From Eulemur rufifrons (lineage: Eukaryota; Chordata; Mammalia; Primates; Lemuridae): 64,000 nt of DNA. The stretch covers positions 123,627,501 to 123,691,500 of the forward strand of contig NC_090989.1 in assembly GCF_041146395.1 (NCBI RefSeq), read 5' to 3'. The notes beneath the pieces were generated by a model. That model was given only the letters and a program-made list of their open reading frames with translations, did no database searches and was not told the DNA's origin. Position 1 is the stretch's first letter; each line of letters opens with the position of its first letter. A program made the position numbers and the translations under genes. Below, one piece after another: positions 49,541 to 61,806 of this stretch.

Positions 49541-50164
49541 AGAAGGAAACACACCAAAATGGTAACAGTACACATTTCTCAGTGGTTAAATCTTAAATCA
49601 TAAAGTTATTTATTTTTTTAAATTTTAAAAAATTTTCTACCTTAATAATGTGTTACATTTGCAACAAGGAAAAAGAAAACACTAGTTTAAAATTCACACA
49701 CACATTTTTAATATCCATGCCAATTGTTATATTTGCTTAGACCTTTATAGTTCCTATTTAAAAACTCAAAATTGAAATAATTATTTTTAAAATTCTCAGA
49801 GGATTTTCCTGGTGATGGGCAAGCATGTTCTATTTTTGTATAGTGACATTATACAAAGTTAGGAAATAGACTATGGATCAATTTGACTTACCTTTTCTTA
49901 AATTCTGGTGTCTAGTTAGACTTAAAGTAACCTGGCAATAGGGCAATTGCTTAGTGATATAAACTCCAACTGCTGTCCTTCTGAATTTTTATTAGTTTTC
50001 TCAAATGAGTTTATCAAATATCACGTTGCTGTGTTATTCATTCTGCAATGACAACCTACCCTACACAGTGATTAAGTATGTATTTGGGACTTAGCTGCAG
50101 CACCTAACTTCTTTGGAAAGCACATGGCCAGTGGACTTACAGAAGGGAAAAGAGCATCAAGCCA

Positions 50165-50400
50165 TTATTGTGTACCTGCTGTATGCCAGGAAATATGTAC
50201 TTTCCCACATTCCATCCCCTCTAATCTATACAATGAAATTGCAAGGTTAACAAAGAAGGAAACTGAATCTCGGGGAGTTGAGTAGCTCCTAAATATTCAC
50301 AGACCTCTTAAAGGCAGAACCTGAAGCCCAGGTCTGGTTGACCCAAGCCCATCCTCCTGAAGGTCTCCTAGAGCCCTGTGGTCCTTCTATCAGGCCACAC
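50165..50400 (-). repeat. MIR SINE, antisense
   Basis: 'gtgtacctgctgtatgccaggaaatatg', 'aagaaggaaactgaatctcggggagttgagtagctcc' and 'ggcagaacctgaagcccaggtctg'. Confidence 0.75.
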
Positions 50401-50824
50401 TACCTTCCTTGGAGCTACCATTCTGATGTGTGGGCTAAATGGGGGAATAGGTTCAATTGCTGTCCCTAAGTCAGGAGGAAAAACAAAATTATCCTCAATG
50501 ATTGAAGGATAAAGGAAGAGGAGAAATGCTAACAACCTTCCTGTGACTTAATATCACCCATCACATTTCAGGTGAAGTGTCCTTAGCAATGAACAGCCAG
50601 GAAACAGGGAACTCAAGAGTTTTTCTAAGCTTGTTATAAAAGTCCAGAGAGCCCTATAGTATTTTAAATATCTCAGAAGGACCCTGCATATATGTGGGAG
50701 AAATTACGTATGGGCAGAAAGGGAAAGGCACCCTGAACAGTTCTGTCTTCGCTTTCTAAGTCTAAAGTCAGAAGTGATGAAAACACTCTTTTGGTTTTCT
50801 ACCTATGTTGTATGTGCTGTGTCT

Positions 50825-50990
50825 CTTTCCTAATGCTTTCCAACATTTTCTCGTTGGAGCCTCACCCAAGAGGTAGTTAGGGCAGGAATTATTATTCCCA
50901 TTTTACAGGTGAAGAAAGTGAGATCTAGATTAAGTATTTTGCACAGGACATCAGGATAGAAAGAGGGGGAAAGAGCTGTTTAAAATGGTT
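50825..50990 (-). repeat. MIR SINE, antisense
   Basis: 'ggaattattattcccattttacaggtgaagaaagtgagatctagattaagtattttgcacaggaca'. Confidence 0.75.
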
Positions 50991-51182
50991 TGTAATTTCT
51001 ATTATGCATTCCTATCAGTAAAAGCATCCTTCAACATGTGCATATTTTATTAATTATATACCTTTACTATTGTACTAATATAGTATGTATATTTTAAATT
51101 TTATACAATAGTATAATTTTAATGGATGTGGTAAAAATGAATATAAATGAAAGTGCTTACATCTTATTCCTTCACCCCAATT

Positions 51183-51817
51183 GTGGTGCACACACCCTAG
51201 GGTGGCCTCCATGACTCCACCCTCTAGTACTCATGTCTTTGTGTAATTCCCTCTCCTTAAGGGTGGGCAGGACCTGTGACCTTCTAACCAGTAGATATGG
51301 CAAAGGTGATGGGATATCATTCTTGTGATTATGTTGTATATCATATATGATTATATGGGGAAGATGAAGATGTAATTAAGACCCTTAGTCAGTTGACTTT
51401 GACTTAATCAAAGAGGGATTTTTTTTTTTTTTTTTTTTTACTGGTGGGCCTAACCTATTCAGGCAAGCCCTTTAAAAGATGATCTAGGCCTTTCATCAAG
51501 TCAGAAACTCCAAGCAGCAGACACTCTATCTCCCTGTCTCTGGCTTTTAAGAAACAAGCTGCAAATAAATACGACAGCCACAAATTCTACCAACAACCTA
51601 AAGGAGCTTAAAAGCAGATCCTTTCCCAGTCAAGCATCCAGATGAAAATGCAGCCCAGCCAACACCTAGATTTCAGTCTCATGAGATCCTGAGCAGAGGG
51701 CCCAGTTAAAATGTGCCTCAATTCTGACCCACAGAAATTGTGAGGTAACAAATGGGTATTCTTTTAAGCCACTATTTTGTAGTACATTATTACACAGCAA
51801 TATAAAACTAATACACC
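51183..51817 (+). mobile_element. MLT1-like solo LTR, sense, about 630 bp
   Basis: 'gtggcctccatgactccaccctctagtactcatgtctttgtgtaattccctctccttaagggtgggcaggacctgtgacc', 'aaaggtgatgggatatcattc', 'ccagtcaagcatccagatgaaaatgcagcccagccaacacctagatttcagtctcatgagatcctgagc' and 'ttctgacccacagaaattgtgaggtaacaa', ending 'aaaactaataca'. An inserted T run lies at 51420-51440. No internal viral sequence. Confidence 0.85.
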
Positions 51818-51869
51818 AATAGACGGTCTTTTGTACCCCCTTGGTTTTGCATACCTTATTGGGTCAAAG

Positions 51870-52090
51870 AATTTGAACACCTACCAGGAGATAGGCACTC
51901 TCTCCTTACTTTACTCCTAAGATCTCATTTCATCCTCCTCCACACATTATAAGAATTGATATTTTTACACTCATTTTTAGGGTGAAGAAACTGAGACTCA
52001 GCAAGATTAAGCAACTTGCCCCCCAGGTCTCACAGTTAGAAGTGAAAGGCAAAGGACTTGAACCTCAGGCTGGAGATGAGAATAAAGCCA
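51870..52090 (-). repeat. MIR SINE, antisense
   Basis: 'gaacacctaccaggagataggcac', 'tagggtgaagaaactgagactcagcaagattaagcaacttgccccccaggtctcacagttag'. Confidence 0.85.
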
Positions 52091-53130
52091 GTTCTTCTAT
52101 CATCCGTATTTATTTATTATTTTTTGTGGTGGTGGTTGTTGCGTCCAACTGGCCCTACACGATGCCACAGCATAAAACTCATTCCGTACACCCGCCTCTC
52201 CTGCTGGTGCTTCCTGCAGTGGGAACCAGCCTTTCTGCTGGGTTTCCACTAATGCCATTCACGCTCCCTGAATGCTTCTTCAGCACTGATGCTGTTGCAG
52301 CACGTGTCTCTACAGTGACAATGATAGATTTTGTGTGTAGTTGTTACTTACGCATGAGAAGGAGTCTGTGCAAGAACCATTTATCAGGGCTGTAAAGGTA
52401 CCTAACTGGAAAGTTCAAACAGTTGAGTGATTCAATATTAATAGATCTTGGAGTTCTGAGAGGCAATTTGATATGACCTTCCTTTCATTCTACTGTGAAA
52501 CAAAGTGCCAAAAGCTGCTGCTTTTCATAAATCAATTTCTCACCTGAGCACAGCTATCCTAGTAGCTGTTGTCCATGTGTTTTGAGGTTCCAGGCCTTGC
52601 AAACCTATCACTAACCAAACCCAGGAACATAGAGTAAAGGAGGAAAATTTTTGGTTTCCAAACTGGCCTAGCTGGAGGCCATTTTGCTTTAAGAAGAAAA
52701 ACTTTTGCTGAGCTGTAATGACAGGCAGATGGACAGCACTTGCTTCTGGTTCTACCATTATGTACAGTGACTGAGCCTCTGTGGGCCAACACTTGACATA
52801 ATCAGCAATGATTTCCAAGCTAGCAAAGATCTTCTCTAGCAGCAACAGAGCCTAGGGCGTGCTCAGCTGTCATCACTGGATGCCCAGAACTTTTCCTCAT
52901 TTTGATACACTTGTGTATCTCTCTCTCTTCAACCAACCCATTTACTTTTGCTCCAAATTGCCACAGAAAATTTCAAAGGATACGAAAGGCCCAGGGTTGA
53001 GATGGTATCCACCATGACTGTCCTTAGCAGGACTCTCTTTCTGAATTTAGCCCTGTGACATTTGCTGACCCTTGGAAACATGAGACAGGTTTTGTAAGGC
53101 GGTTTCCTGGGGACAGAATTCAACCTTGTA

Positions 53131-53215
53131 AGTTTTTCTGCTATGTATAGTGAGTCTTTCCTCACTACAGTGAGAAAACTATATAGTTTTCTGCTATATA
53201 TATGAGTTTTTTTCC
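53131..53215 (+). repeat. Local degenerate duplication with a 20-bp palindrome
   Basis: Two related blocks (gtttttctgctatgtata... at about 53132 and gttttctgctatatata... at about 53187) flank a perfect 20-bp palindrome at 53173-53192 (agaaaactat/atagttttct). A small hairpin gtgag-tcttt-cctcac sits at about 53150-53166. Confidence 0.7.
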
Positions 53216-53989
53216 CTATATGTAGGGGAAAGAATTTCCCGTGTTTCACAAAATAGTTCCAGTGAAAGTTATCAGAAAAAGCAAATTCTACTTTCCTGTT
53301 GATTTACTTTATGATAAGAAATATATTGCTGTGGAAAGGGAACATATTGGCCTGACTTTTAATTCCTGGGGCATTGTATGTTTTAAGAGAAATGTTACTG
53401 GAACCCTTCAGTATCCTAGACTGATATGAAATGACAGGTTTCTTGTTATTTTCCTTCTATTTGTGTATAGTTTGTCACTTTTTTTTTCAGCAGAGTTTGT
53501 GTCCTTAGTGAATGACAAAGAATGAGATTCTAACCACTTTCTGCACTGAGTAACCCCTGCATTAGAAATTGGATACTATGCAACTGTTGAAAAGAAAGGT
53601 CTTTTCTGGACAGGTTCTTGAGCTTCCTGAGTCTTTCTTCATGGTCAGGGTGTGTGTTCTACTGACAATTCTGAAACTCCTCTATGTCACCTTGGATAGA
53701 TACCCTTCCTGTGCTTAAATTGCATTACTACAGAACAAAGATGGTTATATTTGCCCCCACTCACTTCTCAGTGACACTTGTTGAGCAACTGAGAAAGTCT
53801 AAAAATCGCTTAGGGTTTCTCTGAGGGGCTTATTATTTTAGAAATACATTCTTAGCAGTCAGAACCACATAATCAAGGTAGCCAGACATTTGCCACAAAG
53901 GCTCTTAATGTTAAGACTTCAAAGAATGGAAAATCAACTCATGTTTACATTATCAAGACTCTATATTTGAAACTTTGGATCTTTTTTAA

Positions 53990-54130
53990 TTTCAATGACT
54001 CTAGGTAAGATACTTTATTTCTCTGGACTTCTATCATGAATGGGCATAAAATAATACCTGTTTTATAGAGTTGTTGTAAGGATTAAAAGAGGAAATGCAA
54101 GCAACACAGTCCATATATATTAATAATAAG
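53990..54130 (+). repeat. MIR SINE, sense
   Basis: 'gactctaggtaagatactttatttctctggacttctatcatgaatgggcataaaataatacctgttttatagagttgttgtaaggattaaaaga'. Confidence 0.75.
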
Positions 54131-55048
54131 TGGTCAAGAAGCATGGGCAAGGTTACTTGCATTAGATGTTACAATAGATATTAAGATGTTTTGTTGGCCA
54201 AACAGTAAATGGAATGAAACGTACATATGTTTTCTGAGGCACCAGCTGCTCCTATAAAAAGTGTCAGGGTTTCTAAGAAAAAAAAAGCTAACCCTAAAAG
54301 AGGTGGAGGTATTATCTGTAATTAGTAACCAAGAGGTCCTCTGAATAGATTACTCTATTTCTTGGTTCTGAAGGCCTAGTCTCATTTCAAGGTAGCTCAA
54401 TGTTAGTTTGGACATTGCAGATGGATCGTGGCAGTAACAGAAATATAATTCAAGACATCCCTTCCAATATGGAGAACTTTTCCCCAGGGTGATTTCAGCC
54501 TTCCAGATTCCCTCTGTTTTCTCCTCTGGGCAGTGGTGGTTTGGAACCTCAAGCATCTCTCTTGGCAATTGATTTCCATCCCAGTTCATCAGAGGCTTTT
54601 TGTTAGTGTGACATTACTCTTGGTCTCTTCTTCGTTACCTGAAAACTGTTTTTTATTGAGCTGAAGTTAAATTACCTAAAGCTGGAATAATTGCTTGTTG
54701 TTTCTTTGTTTCTGTCCATTACTGGAAAGCCATCTGGACTTTAGATTGTGCCCAACTTTCCTTCCTTGATTTTGCCCTTCTTATAGCCCCGCTAATTTTA
54801 CCTGGAGTCCACAGCATCCTTAGACCTTTTCTATTCTCCTAAGTCCCAGAAGATGATACTGACTTACTTGAGGTCGTCGAGTCCATCAGAGGCTTGAGAC
54901 AAGAGATAAAGTCTTTTAACTGCTGATTCTGGAATTTTTTACTTCCTGCATTGGTGGCCTCTTCTCTTATAGGCATAAATGTGACTCACATTGAAAAACT
55001 GTACATGGAAAATGGCCTAAACTGAAAAGAACTAGCAATTACATAAAC

Positions 55049-55208
55049 TAGTGTACTTCAAAGTGTGATCCCCCCTAAACAGCAGTGTCAGCGTCACCTG
55101 GGAACTTACTAGAAATGTAAAATCTTAAGCTCTACCTAAGACCTATAGAAGCAGAAAATCAAGCCCCCCAGGTGATTCTGATGCAGGCTGAAGTTTGAGA
55201 TCTAGTGG
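55049..55208 (-). mobile_element. MER5-like hAT MITE, antisense
   Basis: 'tgtacttcaaagtgtgatcc', 'agcagtgtcagcgtcacctgggaac', 'ccccccaggtgattctgatgcaggctgaagtttgagatctagtg' show the reversed MER5 order. Confidence 0.82.
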
Positions 55209-55659
55209 TACAGACTGTGCCAAAATTTTGTACGTTACCTACTTAAGGCCATTAAATGGGCACTAATGCATGACACTGTGTTTGAATTTCACAAGTAGGC
55301 TTAAATTTCAAGTCTGTTATTTTACCTGGAAGACAAGGTAAGCTAATACTTTTCAAGGCCCAAAGTTTTACTTAAATTAACAGAAGTGTTCTCAGGGTCC
55401 TGTGGGATTATAGACCTGGCTAAAAAAATGCAAGATCCATGGGAAACACTTCCAGAGATAGGCAGGTGTTTCTCCAGATGGAACATATACTCTGTACTGT
55501 CCCATTCAGCAGAGACACAAGTCTCTCTACAGTTTTACACCATGTTGCTTTGTACATATATGTTACCTTCCTGGTCTCTAAAGATATTTGAGTTTGTTAC
55601 CCTGCCTAAACCTTATTTACTCTTTATGCAGGATATTTTATTGTTGTGTCTCAGATAAC

Positions 55660-55880
55660 ACTGGCCAATAGAACTTTCTGTGATGTTCCATTCTACAGTC
55701 AATAGAATGAATGTTCAATATTGGTGCTATCTAGTAAGTAAGCCACGAGACATGTGTTGCTATTGAGTACTTGAAATATGGATATTGGGAACAGAGAAAC
55801 TGAGTTTTACTTTTATTTAATTTTAATGAATTTACATTTAAATAGCTACATGTGGCTACTGGCTATCCTATTGGAAGCAT
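55660..55880 (+). mobile_element. hAT-type MITE (same family as 23982-24182)
   Basis: 'cactggccaatagaactttctgtgatg', 'gctattgagtacttgaaatatgg' and 'tttacatttaaatagctacatgtggctactggctatcctattgg'. Terminal inverted repeats are recognisable. Confidence 0.8.
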
Positions 55881-57284
55881 AGGTCTAGATATATGGATCT
55901 AATATCTTACACAATAATTGATTAAATAGAAAGGTAATTGTATACTTTTCAAGAGTATTTAGAAAACTTCCAAACAGATAATGTAAAATAGGCTTTTTAA
56001 AACTTGGTAAACCACTTTTAGGACAGGTACAAAAGTGATTATGTCTAAATCATTTATTAGGATAGTTTGAAGAAGTTAGGAGTCTTCCATTTATGACGGG
56101 TGCTAAGTCATTCTAGGACCAGGAGGTTTTCTGAGACTTTTTATAATCTCAGTTCTTTGATAATGGATTTTAAATGGGAAGAGAGTACTGGATCTAAATT
56201 TGATGGAATGTACAATTGAAAGTTCTGTAACAAAAATCATACAAAACTGTTCCAGAAATCAAAATTCATTTTTGATCCTTTTGGCTGAGCAATAAGTCAC
56301 CCATTGAAGAGATGTCATAATCAAGTTTTCAAAAGCTATCAATGAGAGAATTTGAACTTTAAAAGCTCATATGTGACTGCATCTGAGTGCCATTTGATGT
56401 GTTGTTAGTGGGTTTGTTTCAGATATTTTTCAGTGTTTCTAATTTCCTAGACCAAAAGGGAGGTCACCAACTCACTTCATTTTCCACTTAGGATGATTTC
56501 CCTTATGATTTATAAAAGCTGTGATACTCTCTCTTAAAATATAGCTAGATCCAGTGCTTGGAAAAGGATTAAAAATTAAAAAATAAAAAGAACATAGCTA
56601 GAGATTCTTTAAACTTCAGAAAGAACATTGCTTTAACTTTATCTTCCTATCCTCTAATCTCCCTTCCAGCTAGAAGGTATTGTCAGGCTCAATGACAATA
56701 TAGAAGGTCCGAGTAGGTTTAACATAAAAGTAATCATATTTGTCCGATCTAAAATAGTCACCTTAAGAATGAAGGTAAGAAAATAAAAGGACTGACTATG
56801 AAATTATCGAATATTACTGGCCCCTGAACTGTAGATCCTTGTTTAATTGTCCCTAGAATTGTTTTCCTGGCTGAAGTTCTGCAAAATTGAGTTGTGATAA
56901 TAAGTGAGTTTGATAACTTATTTTCTTCATTGATTCTGACAGCTGTATCTGAAGAAATGATCCAAAATGAAGCATTCTTTCTAATCTAGATTTCGTATGG
57001 ATAAAGCTTTGGCAAAATGTTTGCCAATCTTGGCATTCATATATTCTAAACTTATTACATCAGTAGATGGATGGCTTGGTGTATGCAAAGTTCATGAAAC
57101 TATTAAATGTGTTTCCAATATCTGAGGGATAAATATACATGTTGGTAGGGAGGATACATTTTTATATCACACAAAGAGCAAGATCAAGAATAGGAGGAGT
57201 AGATTTTTATTAAATGTACCAAGGGTTGGGGTATAATCTTCAGCAACAATTGAGATAAATATGGCTAGCCTTTCCAAATATATC

Positions 57285-57420
57285 AAAGGCCTTAAACATG
57301 TGCAAATTTTTTAGCCCCACAATTCTATTTTTTAAAATTTATTCTATAGAAATAATTATGGATTTTCATATTTATAAATGGAAACATAGATGAATAGTAA
57401 CAGCAACAGCAGAAAATTCA
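57285..57420 (+). repeat. Old L1 3' fragment, sense (tentative)
   Basis: 'ttagccccacaattctattttttaaaatttattctatagaaataattatgga' resembles the old L1 3' region block 'cagcaattccacttctagg...ctaaggaaataat'. Confidence 0.5.
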
Positions 57421-57649
57421 AATAATTGACTCCTCTGCAGCTTTTAGAAATAAAGTTACAAAACAAAATTTCTAGAGAGAGAAGGGGAAGAGGGAATGAA
57501 CCAAAATTATCTGCTTTATCTTCTAGATTTTTTCCTTCATCTACTTTCTTTGGGTTTATTTCATTCTTTTTTAAAAAAATTAAGTTGAACATTTGGCTTT
57601 ATCAATTTATACAGTTTCTTCATTGCTAATATAAATGTTAAAAGCATTA

Positions 57650-57960
57650 CATTTTCATTAAGGGCTCACTTTAACCACATCACACAGATTCTGATATTTA
57701 GTATCTTTATTGTCATTTAGTTCCAAATAACTTTAAGTTTTCATTATTATTTCTTTTTTCATCATTACTTTTTTAATCCATGATTTATTAGATAGTGGAC
57801 TTTTAAAAATTTTTAATAAAAATGGACATTTAATTGTTTCTTAAAATCAATTTTTAACTTAATAGTAGTAGTCAAAGAACATCGTCTGCCATACATGGTT
57901 CTTTGACTTTTTGGGGATGAATTTTATAGCCTAGCCCTGACTAGAGGTCAGTTTTCTTAA
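57650..57960 (-). repeat. Old L1-like fragment, antisense (tentative)
   Basis: A/T-rich sequence with 'aagaacatcgtctgccatacatggttctttg' recalls an antisense L1 block. Diverged and uncertain. Confidence 0.35.
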
Positions 57961-58059
57961 AGAGTGCCTGTGTTTGAGAAGAATGGGTACCTCTACATTA
58001 CAATGGGTACCTGTGGTGGAGTGGGGTTGGTGGTGGAGTGAGAGATAACTGAAATTATA

Positions 58060-58960
58060 GAGGGGCAGGGGTGGAAGCAGAGATCAGATAGGAGGCTATC
58101 GCAATAATTTAGGCAAGAGATGATGGTGGAAGGCACCAGGGAGGTAGTGGTGAAAATGCTGAGATAGAATTAGATTCCAGATATATTTTGAAAGTAAAAT
58201 CAACAAGATTTCTTAAAGGATTTCATGTGGAGTATGGAAGAGAGCAATCTTAGCCTGAGAAACTGGAAGGTAGGGATGCCATTACCTGAGATGGGAAGGA
58301 CTGCAGGTGGAGCAAGTTTGGGGGGTAGGAGACCTGAATGTTAGACACCCAAATTGGAGAGGTAAAGTAGGCAGCGGTTGAGGGGAAAGGTCCAGACTAA
58401 AGATGCAAACTTCAAATATAAACTTGGAAATTATTGGCTTACTGGTGCTTTTAAAGACATAAGGCTAGATGACACCACCTAGGGCAATGGTTCTCCACTG
58501 GGGCGACTGGGGTGGGAGCTACTGGCATCTAAGGGATAGGGTCCAGGATGCAGCTAAAACCCTAAAATGCACAGAGTTGCCACTCACAGAAAAGAATTAT
58601 CAGGCTTAAAATGTCAATAGTGCCATGTCTGAGAAAACCTGACCTAGGACATGAACATAACTAGAGAAGAAAATGTGCTCAAGGACTCAGCTCTGAGGCA
58701 CTGCTTACTAGGAGTTCAAAAAGATGAGGAGGAATCATTAAAGAAATCTGGGTGGGTGTGTCTAGTAATTTTGGGAAAAAAACCAAGATAGTATTATCTC
58801 CTAGAAGCCAAGTGTAAAGGGTTTATTAAGGAGGAGAAAGTGATCAGCCTTGTCAAATGCTGCTGATAGGTCAGTAAAGATAAGGACTGAAAAATGCCCA
58901 TTGGATTTATCGCTGTGGGGTCATTGACAATACCCCCACATTGATTAACAAGAGTTATTT
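58060..58960 (-). repeat. L2 LINE 3' region, antisense, split by a MER20-like element
   Basis: 'gataggaggctatcgcaataatttaggcaagagatgatggtgg', 'ttccagatatattttgaaagtaaaatcaacaagattt', 'gaaactggaaggtagggatgccattacctgagatgggaaggactg', then after 58649 'gtgctcaaggactcagctctgaggcactgc', 'gaagccaagtgtaaag' and 'cttgtcaaatgctgctgataggtcagtaaagataaggactg'. It is one continuous antisense L2 copy once the insertion is removed. Confidence 0.88.
58485..58641 (+). mobile_element. MER20-like hAT MITE with target duplication, inside L2
   Basis: Starts caatggttctccactggggc and ends 'ctgagaaaacctg', with 'gctactggcatctaagggatag' and 'aagaattatcaggcttaaaatgtcaatagtgcc'. ACCTAGGG (58477-58484) and ACCTAGGA (58642-58649) flank it, an 8-bp hAT duplication with one mismatch. 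The 5' part is internally deleted compared with other copies (157 bp instead of about 210). Confidence 0.92.
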
Positions 58961-58984
58961 CAGCAGAGAGGTGTTGACAAAAGT

Positions 58985-59172
58985 CTGCTTCTGTTTCTGT
59001 TACTGACTGACTTTGGATAAGGTATTAATACTTAGCCTCTCTCTCTGAATTTTAGTTTCTTCCTTCATAAGATAAACATTATAATCTACTTCATAGAGTT
59101 ACATGAGAAAATGTGAACAGTGTGTGTAAAGCACCTAGCACAGAACTGACACAAAGTAGGACCTTAACAACT
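58985..59172 (+). repeat. MIR SINE, sense
   Basis: 'gttactgactgactttggataagg', 'ttagcctctctctctgaattttagtttcttccttcataagataaacattataatctacttcatagag', 'gtgtgtaaagcacctagcacagaactgacacaaagtagg'. Confidence 0.85.
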
Positions 59173-60263
59173 CTAAGATCTCCTTGCACAACTCTCCCAT
59201 TCACTTCCAGCTTCTTTCCTCCTGTTACCCCGCCACACACACTTTTCCCACATGCAAAAACCCGCTGTTCCATGTTTTGTCATACTCAAGGAACTATTTA
59301 GTATTATATGAGGCAATTCTCTCATTAAAACACACTTTATGATGGGAACCATATTTCAATTATCCCTTATTGTGAACTAAAGAAAAAGAAAAGTGCCAAT
59401 AGTTTTAGTTTTTCTGTATGAGGTGATATGTTGGGCTGGGGGAGAAACAGGTATCAATTTAAAAATATACAGAGTCATAAAGTAATTTCTCATGAAGTTA
59501 AACATTTCATTGTTAATTGAATTGTGCATTAAGTCTTTCCATAGTTTTAGAATTGTGCAAACTCAAAACAATAGCCCCATTTTCTAGGCCTACTAAAGTT
59601 CCACCTATCTTTCCCACATAAAACCACTATGTACCGAACTCTCAATCAAAACCCATAGAGAGATATGTCAAAGGATAGGGTTTGGGGAAGGCTAAAGAGG
59701 TGGAAAATCGCTCTTTAAAATCTTTTACTCTGGAATTTCCACTGATTCTGTCTTCTCTTATGATTCAGAAAATGATTATATTAACTCAAACGATTTCACA
59801 GTAACTTTATAAAAAATGAATTTAATTTCAGAAGGTCAAGGGCAGCCCTAATGTGGGAAAAAGATATCTGAAAATATGTCATTCTGTATTCAATTCTAAT
59901 TTCCATAGAAGTAGGGGCCCTGGAAGGTCATTCAAGTAATGAGATTTTGTGCTAATACCCCAGTTAGTCACACACAGCAAGCTCTCAGTCTAGGTGGCTT
60001 CTTTCTCTAGGAGCTCAGAAGGCTAAAGAGGACTTTTCCATGATTTGCAACTTCTAGATACCCTGACTCAGTCCCAAGTGATCTTCAGGCAGCCTGATTC
60101 TCACAAATGCTGAGTCCTCAAAGGGAGTTTTTATTCTCCCTACATCTTCATCTACTATATTTCATGGAGTCTAAGATACTTATTTTGCTCATATTCTTCT
60201 TATGTCTTGGAAATCAGGACACATCTTACAATCAATCAATGGTGTGTTACTATTGCTATTGGT

Positions 60264-60470
60264 CAGTGTTGACCAAAAGAACACTTTGTAATGATGGAAA
60301 TGTTCTATATCTATTCTGTCCAACATGGTTACCACTGGCTAGATATTTCTCTTGAGCACTTGGAATGTGGCTGGTGCAACTAAAAAGGTAAATTTCTAAT
60401 TTTATTTAATTTTCATTATTTTAAATTTAAATATCTATATATGTCTAGTGGCTACCATATTGGACATCGC
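60264..60470 (+). mobile_element. hAT-type MITE (same family as 23982-24182)
   Basis: 'cagtgttgaccaaaagaacactttgtaatgatggaaatgttctatatc', 'ttgagcacttggaatgtggctggtgcaactaa' and 'gtctagtggctaccatattggacatcg'. Third copy of the family in the window. Confidence 0.85.
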
Positions 60471-61806
60471 CAATACTAGTCAAATTCTTCCAGGAAGTGA
60501 TTTACATTGGTTTCTTCCACTCACTTGAGGAATAACTAACATGAGACTCCTTTAAATTAATTTCTCTGAGGCTTTTTGATTGCTCTGGTCGTGTGAGTTC
60601 AGACCAGAGCACAGTACTCCCCCCTTATCTTTTCACAGTTTCGGTTACCCATGGTCAAGCCATGATCCAAAAATACTACATTACTACCTTTATGCTTTGG
60701 GGCTATTATTAAGTAAAATAACAGCTACTTGAACACAAACAGTGCAATACTGCGACAGTAGATTTGATAACCAAAACAGCTACTAAGTGTCTTGCAGGCA
60801 GATAACGTAGACAGCATATGCTAGACAAAAAGGATGATTGAATCCCAGGTGGGACGGAGTGGGACAGCATGAGATTTCATCATGCCGTTGAGAACAGCAC
60901 GTGATTTAAAACTTATGAATAGTTTATTTCTGACCCTTCCCATGTATTTAAATATATTAAATTAAAATTAATATATTATATTAAAATGTAAATAAGCATT
61001 ATTTACAATGCCTACATCATTCACTTCACTTCACTTCACCTCATCACAGGGATTTTACCATCTCATATTATCATAAGAAAGAAGAGTGAGTACAGTACAA
61101 TAAGATATTTTGAAAAAGAGAAAGGCAGACAAAGAGACCGCATTGACATTACTTTTATTATAGTATATTGTTAGAATTGTTCTTTCCTATCACAAGTATA
61201 CTTCAGAGATATTACAAGTTTGGTTCCAAACCACTGCAATAAAGTAAATATCACAATAAAGCAAGTCACACAAATTTTGGGGTTTTCCAGCACATATAAA
61301 AATTATATTTACACTATACTGTAGTCTATTAAGTGTGCAAGAGCATTATGTCAAAAAAAAAGTACATACCTTAATTAAAAAATATTTTATTGCTAAAAAT
61401 GCTTATGATCATCTGAGCCTTCAACAAGTTTTTTTGCTAGTGGAGGGTCCTTCCTCAATGTCAATGACTGCTAACTGATCATGGTGGTGATTGCTGAAGG
61501 TTGGATTGGGTGGGCAGTTTCTTAAAATGAGACAACTACATTTGCCTCATCAATTGACTCTTCTGTTCACAAAGTATTTCTCTGTTGCGTTCAATGATGT
61601 TTGATAGAATTTTACCCACAGTAGAACTTCTTTCAAAATTGGAGTCAATCCTCTCAAACTCTGCCACTGCTTTATTAATTAAGTTTGTGTATTAATAATA
61701 ATGTAAATTGCTTGTTGCTATTTCAACAATGTTCACGGCATCTTCATCAGGAGTAGATTCCATCTCAAGAAACCATTTGCTTTGCTCATCCATAAGAAGC
61801 AATGAT

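Noticed and set aside
49139..49573. 144-codon minus-strand frame, longest in the window
   Set aside because: It lies in an antisense L2 copy, is low in complexity at its start (His/Thr from a GT-rich stretch) and matches no family.
51982..52395. 137-codon plus-strand frame
   Set aside because: It starts inside a MIR copy and continues into unrecognised intron; no domain and no splice or promoter context.
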